Positions 58,328-64,000 of a stretch of 64,000 nt of DNA are shown piece after piece (position 1 is the first letter of the stretch; each line of letters begins with the position of its first letter). This DNA comes from UBA7703 sp963667195 (GTDB lineage: Bacteria > Bacillota > Clostridia > Christensenellales > CAG-138), in the NCBI GenBank assembly GCA_963667195.1, contig OY762962.1, positions 2,480,001 to 2,544,000 on the forward strand, in the 5' to 3' direction. Both the position numbers and the translations under genes were made by a program. The notes beneath the pieces are model-generated. The model did not search any database and was not told the origin of the DNA. It saw only the letters and a list, made by a program, of their open reading frames with translations.

Positions 58328-59524
58328 ATGACGATCCTGGCAAAGAATAACTCACTCGAGAACAAGACCTATTATGAGCGGAATCTGTTGGAGAATGCCG
58401 TCCCGGAATTCTGCCACCAGCTGTACGGTCAAAAGAAATCGATTCCGGCGAACCAGGGCACAAAAGTGCAGTTCGACCGTTACGAAGCCTTTGACATCGA
58501 TCAGGCGATGACTCCGCTTACGGAAGGCGAAACGCCTTCACCGCTCAGCATGGTTGGATCAACCATTGAAGCGGAAGTTGCCCAGTATGGCAGACACATT
58601 GTTGTTTCTGACCTGCTGAAAAAGACAAGCTATCACAACATCGTCCAGAAGGCTTCCACGCTTCTCGGACAGCTGATCGGCGCGGTGGCCGACCGTATTA
58701 CGCGTAACGCGATGTGCTCCGGCACGAACGTCCAGTATGCGACCGGCCGCACTAAGCGTCTGGATCTCACCGCGAGCGACAAACTCACCGTGCTGGAGAT
58801 CCGGCGCGCAGTTCGCACGCTCAAGAAGAGCCGTGCAAAAATGTTCAAGACATCGCTTGACGGCAAGACCCGCCGCGCTCACTTCATCTGCATCTGCTCT
58901 CCGGATTCGACGTTCGACCTGCAGAGCGATACGCTCTGGCAGGACGTGTCGAAATACGCGAACGCAGAGCAGATCTATGACGGCGAAATCGGCCGCCTGT
59001 TCGGCGTCGTGTTTGTCGAGAACCCTGAAGCGAAGGTTTACCATCAAAGCGTTTTGACCGCTGTAACGGCCCACACGGCGGGCAGCGCGGTGGTGACCGT
59101 GTCAGCGATCACGGATGCGGGCGCTCGGTACCTTGTTGCGGGCGCGAAAATCAAGATCGGATCGACCGAGTACACGGTTGCCTCGTGCGACCAGACCGCG
59201 AAGACCATCACGCTCAGCGCAACGGTAGCGAGCGCAATTGCGGCAGCCACGCTGGTATACAGCGAGGATGCAGGCGCGCTTGACGGCACGACGAAAGCCG
59301 GACTGGACGTGCATGGAACCATGGTGTTCGGCGAAGGCGCGTATGGCGTAATCGACATCGATGGTGATGGGACGCCGAAGATCATCCTCAAGGGCCTTGG
59401 CTCTGCCGGCGCTGACGATCCGCTGGATCAGCGCGCGACTGTTGGTGCAAAACTTCCAGCGTTTACGGCAGTTTTGCTCAACAATCAGTGGCTTGTGCGC
59501 ATTGAGCACACGGTTAGCGTGTAA
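58328..59524 (+). CDS. major capsid protein, N4-gp56 family
   Basis: 398 aa. The N-terminal half has FDRYEAFDIDQAMTPLTEGETP, YGRHIVVSDLLKKTSYHNI and ICSPDSTFDLQSD, typical of N4-gp56-like HK97-fold capsids. An insertion of about 80 residues (about 240-320) looks like a beta domain. AAGGAGGT precedes the ATG. Codons are strongly biased, as expected for the most abundant virion protein. Confidence 0.9.
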   Translation: MTILAKNNSLENKTYYERNLLENAVPEFCHQLYGQKKSIPANQGTKVQFDRYEAFDIDQAMTPLTEGETPSPLSMVGSTIEAEVAQYGRHIVVSDLLKKTSYHNIVQKASTLLGQLIGAVADRITRNAMCSGTNVQYATGRTKRLDLTASDKLTVLEIRRAVRTLKKSRAKMFKTSLDGKTRRAHFICICSPDSTFDLQSDTLWQDVSKYANAEQIYDGEIGRLFGVVFVENPEAKVYHQSVLTAVTAHTAGSAVVTVSAITDAGARYLVAGAKIKIGSTEYTVASCDQTAKTITLSATVASAIAAATLVYSEDAGALDGTTKAGLDVHGTMVFGEGAYGVIDIDGDGTPKIILKGLGSAGADDPLDQRATVGAKLPAFTAVLLNNQWLVRIEHTVSV

Positions 59525-59531
59525 CACAACA

Positions 59532-59555
59532 AGGGGGTGGCGAGAGCCATCCCCT
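59532..59555 (+). other. hairpin with GAGA loop after capsid gene
   Basis: A 10-bp stem (one G-T) around GAGA, directly after the capsid stop, without a T tract; probably stabilises the capsid mRNA 3' end. Confidence 0.55.
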
Positions 59556-59577
59556 AAAACTATTTTAGGAGGATAGT

Positions 59578-60093
59578 ATGGCTAACAAGAAAGAACAGAA
59601 TCTCGCGGAAAATCTCAAACCCGAAACGGCAATTACGCCCACGGTACAAACGTCGGATGACGTCGCCGCCGCTGAAAAAGCCGCTTCTGAAGAACCGAAC
59701 GCTGACAAGGCTGCCGCCGACGTTGCTGCCGCCGAAGTTGCCGCCGCCGACAAGGCAGCCGCTGCAAAGGCCGCCGCTGCAAAGGCTAAGCAGGACGCTG
59801 CTGCTGCAAAAGCAGCGAAGTCGGAATCTGATGCTGCGCTCAAAGCGATCGAGGATAACACGGCAAGCGTAGTTAACGCGGATCCGTATGTGACGATCCT
59901 CATCACGCCGAAAAACTCGGAAGACAAGCGCGCGGAGGTCTGCATCAACGGCCACTGGTGGAAGATGAAGAAAGGCGAACGAGTTTCCGTGCCGATGTCC
60001 GTCGTTCTCATCCTGCGCGAAAGTGAAAAGGTGCTCATGGAGAACGAGTCACTCATGGGCGACATCGAAGTACTTGGCCTCGGGCTTATGTAA
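59578..60093 (+). CDS. Ala-rich head-associated protein
   Basis: 171 aa, ATG 59578 behind AGGAGG. Residues 30-90 are an Ala/Lys coiled-coil-like repeat (AAADVAAAEVAAADKAAA). The C-terminal 60 residues are a compact domain with VTILITPKNSE, INGHWWKMKKGERVSVP, seen after capsid genes in related podoviruses. A head-decoration role is likely. Confidence 0.6.
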   Translation: MANKKEQNLAENLKPETAITPTVQTSDDVAAAEKAASEEPNADKAAADVAAAEVAAADKAAAAKAAAAKAKQDAAAAKAAKSESDAALKAIEDNTASVVNADPYVTILITPKNSEDKRAEVCINGHWWKMKKGERVSVPMSVVLILRESEKVLMENESLMGDIEVLGLGLM

Positions 60094-60116
60094 CAACCGA
60101 AAGGAGGACACCGGAT

Positions 60117-60659
60117 ATGGCGTTAACGCTGGAGCAGATCATATCAAATGCGCTCGGGCAGATCGGAGAATCGACCGATGCGCAAAAAACGAGCGAATGG
60201 AACGACCCGTTTCTTACATACGCAAATGAAGCTCAGCTCGATCTTGCACGCCGTGTTCGCAGGAAACGAACGGATAATCTTGTGGTCACGGGCGGGAAGA
60301 TACAGCGCTCGGATTTCACGCGTGAAGTCTTGAAGGTGTCCTCCATAAAAGCTGGATCAACGGCGTACAACTTCAGCGAGGAAGATCCGGAGGCAGTAAC
60401 CGTGTCGGGGCTGACATCCGGAACGGTTTCCGTTACGTATGAGTACGCGCCGGCCGACATGAAGGATGGCCAGGAATATCCTGACATTCCCGCTTCACTG
60501 CACGCGGCAATCCCGCTCTACATCTCGTATCGCTACTACATGACCAGAGACCAGAGCAAAGCCCAAATGTTCAAATACGCATATGACGCGATGAAAAGCG
60601 GAGCCAACAGCAACATTGGTGGCGATGATAAGTATTCTCTGCTGAATCTGTTTTCGTGA
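60117..60659 (+). CDS. head-tail connector/adaptor protein
   Basis: 180 aa, ATG 60117 (AAAGGAGG upstream). LTLEQIISNALGQIGES, a beta-rich middle (SVTYEYAPAD) and IPLYISYRYYMTRDQSKAQMFKYAYDAM fit small podovirus adaptors lying between capsid and tail genes. Assigned by position and pattern. Confidence 0.6.
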   Translation: MALTLEQIISNALGQIGESTDAQKTSEWNDPFLTYANEAQLDLARRVRRKRTDNLVVTGGKIQRSDFTREVLKVSSIKAGSTAYNFSEEDPEAVTVSGLTSGTVSVTYEYAPADMKDGQEYPDIPASLHAAIPLYISYRYYMTRDQSKAQMFKYAYDAMKSGANSNIGGDDKYSLLNLFS

Positions 60660-60668
60660 GGTGGCAAC

Positions 60669-62579
60669 ATGGCGCTGAAAGAATATCGCGTTGAAGGGTT
60701 CAAGGGAATCGACCAATCTCGGTCTGAAAACATCCTCGATTCCGGATACTCACCAGACGCACAAAACATGGACACTGAAAACGGAGATCTCGCAGTTGCC
60801 AAAGGATACGTCAAGCATATCAACGTACCCGTGCCGGGCACGGGAAGAATACGGAGAATGTATATCTGGCGCAAATCGAGCGGGGAACTGCTTGTTGTGG
60901 TCTCCGGAAACGCGGTTTACTCGTGGACAGGAACAGCGTGGGAAACGATTTACACGTATGCGGTGGAAATCACGTCGAACATGTGGGACTTTGAGGAAAT
61001 TCGCATCGGCACGACGGATTATTTGATCATCGCGAACGGGCAAACGCAGCTGGTCAAGTGGAGCGGATCCGGCGCGGCGACGCTCTTCGGGTCCGGATCC
61101 TACGTATACGAAGGCACGATATCGGCGATCACGTACAACATGCCGAAGGCTACCGCCGCAACATACGCCGAGGCGAGCGGCGTCGGAACTTACACGCTGA
61201 CGATGCCGGCCGGATGGGCATACGTGCTCAACGGCGAGATCTCTTTTGTGGTTTCATCCGCCGTCATGAGTGCGACGTCCATTAAAATCAAAATTGGAAC
61301 GGCGGAGTACATTGCAAACTACGTACCAACATGGCTAGCAAACGATATCGCCGTCGTAAAGCTGACTTCGGCTACCACGTGCGATATTTCGCTCACGGTT
61401 TATGGAGTTGTCTCGGTTACGCTGGCGACAGCGATCGCGGAACAGTGGAAGCAGCGCACGATCGACGTTGGGATTCAGCTCAACGGAACCACAAGCGAGG
61501 TTTCAGCCGTTGATACGGCAAGAACGCTCGTGACGCTCAAGGAGCCGTTCACGGAATCGCTCGCGGTTGGCAACACGGCGAAGGTGCGCGGCGGAGTCAG
61601 CGACATTGCTGTCAATTTCACCGCGGTCCATTTCAGCCGGTTCTTTTCGGCCGGGGACGCAGCACATCCAGGGCGGCTCTACTGGAGCCAGCCACCGGGC
61701 GATACGCGATCAATTGAAGATTGGTCTGCGGATGATTATTCAGACGTTGCGAGCGGCGGGTTTATCGACGTAGGAAACACGAATGCGGAATCGATTATCG
61801 GCCTTCGTCCGCTTTCAACGCAGCTGCTGATCTTCAAAGAAACGTCGATCTACAGGCTGCTCGGGGATCGCCCGAGCAATTTTCGTTTGACCCAGGTAAA
61901 CCTTGATGTCGAGAAGATGAGCAATACGGGGTGCGTTGCATATGGCGACGTGCCTTATTGGCTTACGCGCTCAGGCATGTACTTCCACAATGGGCAAACG
62001 GCCGTTCTATCAGCGGCGGCACGACAGATTCGGGCGCTGCTGGCAAATGCGGACGTGAGCATGTGCAAAGCGTGCGAGAATCGCGACAGGCTCTATTTCA
62101 CGCTGCGGCGCGGGGCAGGGCAGTACGATGATTCAATTGTTGTGTTCGACATGACTGAGCGCACGTACATGCTCCGGAACGGATTCAACGTGATCGACAT
62201 CGCCGCCAAAAACGGCACGATGTACATGATCAATGACAGCCGGTATGTCTATCGCTGGGGCGAGGGAACAACCTATGACGGGGCTAAGATCGACGCGTAC
62301 TGGCGAACGCCGGTGACGGATCTCTCGCAGAAATCAATCACGAAGAAGCTTCAGACGCTGTATATGCGCGGGGAAGGCGATATCGTGCTGATTGATTTCA
62401 TGGCGGGGAAGTCTAAGCAGGATATCAGGCAGCGAATGCCGGAGGATAATGCCAGCATTCTGAAGGTAAAGCTGGTAAACAGTGCGAAGTCCTTCGGCAT
62501 GAAGATCAGCAACGAAGCGGGCGGTTTCTTCCGGCTGATGGGCGGCGTGGAAATCACCTACGAACCACAAGGAGACTGA
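60669..62579 (+). CDS. large tail hub/stabilisation protein (P22 gp10-like)
   Basis: 636 aa, ATG 60669 (GAGGTG upstream). Repeated strands with MYIWRKSSGELLVVVSG, LLIFKETSIYRLLGD and AAKNGTMYMINDSRYVYRWG suggest a beta-propeller-like fold as in short-tail stabilisation proteins. An insertion of about residues 150-290 looks like Ig-type repeats. Confidence 0.65.
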   Translation: MALKEYRVEGFKGIDQSRSENILDSGYSPDAQNMDTENGDLAVAKGYVKHINVPVPGTGRIRRMYIWRKSSGELLVVVSGNAVYSWTGTAWETIYTYAVEITSNMWDFEEIRIGTTDYLIIANGQTQLVKWSGSGAATLFGSGSYVYEGTISAITYNMPKATAATYAEASGVGTYTLTMPAGWAYVLNGEISFVVSSAVMSATSIKIKIGTAEYIANYVPTWLANDIAVVKLTSATTCDISLTVYGVVSVTLATAIAEQWKQRTIDVGIQLNGTTSEVSAVDTARTLVTLKEPFTESLAVGNTAKVRGGVSDIAVNFTAVHFSRFFSAGDAAHPGRLYWSQPPGDTRSIEDWSADDYSDVASGGFIDVGNTNAESIIGLRPLSTQLLIFKETSIYRLLGDRPSNFRLTQVNLDVEKMSNTGCVAYGDVPYWLTRSGMYFHNGQTAVLSAAARQIRALLANADVSMCKACENRDRLYFTLRRGAGQYDDSIVVFDMTERTYMLRNGFNVIDIAAKNGTMYMINDSRYVYRWGEGTTYDGAKIDAYWRTPVTDLSQKSITKKLQTLYMRGEGDIVLIDFMAGKSKQDIRQRMPEDNASILKVKLVNSAKSFGMKISNEAGGFFRLMGGVEITYEPQGD

Positions 62580-62580
62580 T

Positions 62581-62769
62581 ATGGCATATGATCTGAGCTC
62601 ACCTTTTCCGGTACAGCTGCCGCGGAGAATGACGCCGGACGATACACCGGAGGATTACGACACAATGATCACGCAGAACACGGACAACATCAACCAAAAT
62701 TTTACGGAGCACAACAACGCGATTCAGGATATTTTCTTGCGTTTGAAGGCTCTGGAGGAGGGAAAGTAA
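62581..62769 (+). CDS. 62-aa tail-associated coiled-coil protein
   Basis: ATG 62581, 1 nt after the previous stop. A Pro-rich start (SSPFPVQLPRRMTPDDTPED) is followed by a heptad-like helix (NINQNFTEHNNAIQDIFLRLKALEE). Small virion or needle-like component, by position. Confidence 0.55.
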   Translation: MAYDLSSPFPVQLPRRMTPDDTPEDYDTMITQNTDNINQNFTEHNNAIQDIFLRLKALEEGK

Positions 62770-63459
62770 ATGGAACAGGCGGCATCCTCGATCAGCATTC
62801 CTGCTGATCTTACCGCGCTATACGAGCAGCTGAAAGCCATGCTGCTGCCGGACGCGGCAAAAATCGATTACACACCGCGCTCACGTGGGGAGCTGCGCGC
62901 GCAGCTTGAAGCAACGCTTATGCCGAACTATCAGGCGGCGGTGAAAGAACGACAGAACAACACCCAGCGCACCAACGCGAGCATCGATGCGGATGCAGCT
63001 GCGCGCGGGATCGGCGCGTCTACATGGGGCAGCGACGTCAAGAACCGCAACTACGGATCGGAAGCGAAGGACATCGCGTCCATGCGCGGGGAGTACAACT
63101 CCACGCTTGCGAACAACCTCAACTCGCTGATGAGCGAGCAGGAGTCCCGCAAGCTGTCGGCCGATCAGTACAACAAATCATCGGAAGCGTCCGCGCTTTC
63201 CAACGCGCTCAGCATGGCGCTGGGCAACTATGACAAGTGGGCTGCGCCTACCGCTGGAGATGGATCAACGACGTCTGATTCGACAAAGGAGAAGACGTTC
63301 AAGGATTATCTCTCGGAACTCACCTCGAAGAACCCGTACGCTTACACAACGGCGTATGATGCACAGGCGGTCAATTCCCAGCAGGATCGCAGTGCAGATG
63401 TTATTCGAAAATACCGTACCGATAAATACGGCAACGCAAGCCAGATTCTAAGGAACTAA
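62770..63459 (+). CDS. 229-aa virion/ejection protein candidate
   Basis: ATG 62770 abuts the previous stop (GAGGGAAAGTAA contains the SD). Long helices (MLLPDAAKIDY, LRAQLEATLMPNYQAAVKERQ) and low-complexity Ser/Ala regions resemble internal virion proteins of podoviruses. No specific family recognised. Confidence 0.55.
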   Translation: MEQAASSISIPADLTALYEQLKAMLLPDAAKIDYTPRSRGELRAQLEATLMPNYQAAVKERQNNTQRTNASIDADAAARGIGASTWGSDVKNRNYGSEAKDIASMRGEYNSTLANNLNSLMSEQESRKLSADQYNKSSEASALSNALSMALGNYDKWAAPTAGDGSTTSDSTKEKTFKDYLSELTSKNPYAYTTAYDAQAVNSQQDRSADVIRKYRTDKYGNASQILRN

Positions 63460-63481
63460 TCCAGAGCGAGGAGCCGAAAAC

Positions 63482-64000
63482 ATGAGCAGACGTAGTAAGA
63501 AAGTCAATGAGACGCCAGTATCATCCTATGGTCCGGATTTCAACCCGGCAGTTGTTGATCGCAAGAAAAGCACCGGTGTTTATGTCAACGGTGTAAAAGT
63601 GACATCAAACATTGATGATCAAGCGAAGTACGATGCGCGTGGATCTTCGGCTCCAGTAACTCAACAACCGAAGCTGGCGACCATTGATACCCCTACGAAA
63701 AAGGACGATGGTATTTCCGGATTTTTCAAAAACGTATTTGGAGGCGCTACGCCTGCGGCGAAGAAAACGTCTGCTCCTACGCCTGCGCAGACTCAAGCCA
63801 TAACCAGCGCGGGGAACTTTGGCGCGCAGAAGATCGCAACTGCGAACGATGTTGTTCGTAGTATTTTCGGAAAGATTTACACGGATAAGCAAGCGGCGGC
63901 GAATCCTTCGGCGCAAGCGGCCGCAACGAATGCCACACTCAAGACTGCAAAAGAAGGGATAGGAGTTGGGGTAGCCCCATCTCTAAACGTTCCGACTCAA
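63482..64000 (+). CDS. virion protein, 3'-truncated by window edge
   Basis: ATG 63482 with GCGAGGAGCC upstream; open for 173 codons to the last base. The sequence starts basic (SRRSKKVNE) and is Ala/Thr/Gln-rich with GFFKNVFGGATPAAKKT, low complexity like the start of a large internal or tail protein. The true length cannot be seen. Confidence 0.6.
   Translation, partial: MSRRSKKVNETPVSSYGPDFNPAVVDRKKSTGVYVNGVKVTSNIDDQAKYDARGSSAPVTQQPKLATIDTPTKKDDGISGFFKNVFGGATPAAKKTSAPTPAQTQAITSAGNFGAQKIATANDVVRSIFGKIYTDKQAAANPSAQAAATNATLKTAKEGIGVGVAPSLNVPTQ

Larger units (their letters stand above)
36871..64000. mobile_element. integrated temperate podovirus-like prophage (left part)
   Basis: From the attL half-tRNA onward the gene content is phage: integrase, repressor, early genes, HUH Rep, terminase, portal, scaffold, capsid and tail proteins in a standard order. 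The late operon is still open at 64000, so the right end, lysis genes and attR lie outside. No tape-measure, tail-tube or sheath gene is seen, and the N4-gp56-type capsid points to a short-tailed virion. Confidence 0.93.

Overview
The window reads as chromosome of a spore-forming-lineage Firmicute of class Clostridia (GC a little above 50 %) carrying the first part of an integrated temperate phage. The clues are a SpoIIP-family gene, AGGAGG-type ribosome sites, a kdpFABC-DE operon, sugar ABC transporters with lipoprotein binding proteins, and the typical clostridial set VTC / DUF4956 / Cthe_2159-like / NAGPA. I cannot name the species.

Host part (1 to about 36,870). (i) 1-648: end of an HD-GYP c-di-GMP phosphodiesterase-type gene. 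(ii) 799-3658 (-): response regulator, histidine kinase and a SpoIIP-like lipoprotein, chained by ATGA overlaps. Divergent from it, 3870-10004 (+) is a surface/redox operon: VTC-domain protein, DUF4956 membrane protein (frameshifted here), Cthe_2159-like beta-helix lipoprotein, phosphodiester glycosidase, small membrane protein, and a membrane polyferredoxin with two FMN-binding domains. Four half-sites spaced exactly 11 bp apart sit just upstream of a -10 for this operon and look like an operator for the neighbouring regulator. (iii) 10473-25612: an L-rhamnose catabolic and uptake locus (isomerase, class II aldolase, kinase, SDR, PHP protein, zinc dehydrogenase, AraC regulator, mutarotase, four-gene ABC transporter, second sugar isomerase). 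(iv) 25788-33712 (-): complete kdpFABCDE, including the 29-codon kdpF, with a perfect 11-bp tandem repeat upstream. (v) 33939-36093 (-): a decaying operon (cyclophilin-like, carboxymuconolactone decarboxylase-like, cupin, aldo/keto reductase) with a nonsense codon and two frameshifts, next to a TetR gene.

Prophage (about 36,871 to beyond 64,000). The 3' half of a tRNA-Asn gene marks attL, next to a tyrosine integrase. The lysogeny block holds a membrane-protein candidate moron co-oriented with the integrase, a 61-aa gene with its own promoter and terminator, a XRE repressor and a palindromic operator region. The rightward early region has many small genes, three clear tRNAs (Ser-UGA, Gly-UCC, Lys-UUU), one tRNA-like locus with insertions, and four copies of an apparently undescribed structured RNA element, each just before a start codon. 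Replication appears to rest on a HUH-type Rep downstream of a nested palindrome with DnaA-box-like repeats. An extended -10 promoter followed at once by an intrinsic terminator separates the early region from the late operon: terminase, portal, scaffold, N4-gp56-type capsid protein, connector and tail proteins of a short-tailed (podovirus-like) virion, running off the right edge.

The most notable candidate for something new is the repeated RNA element (41920-44048). Its long-range helix is kept by compensatory base changes between copies, and it can form alternative pairings.
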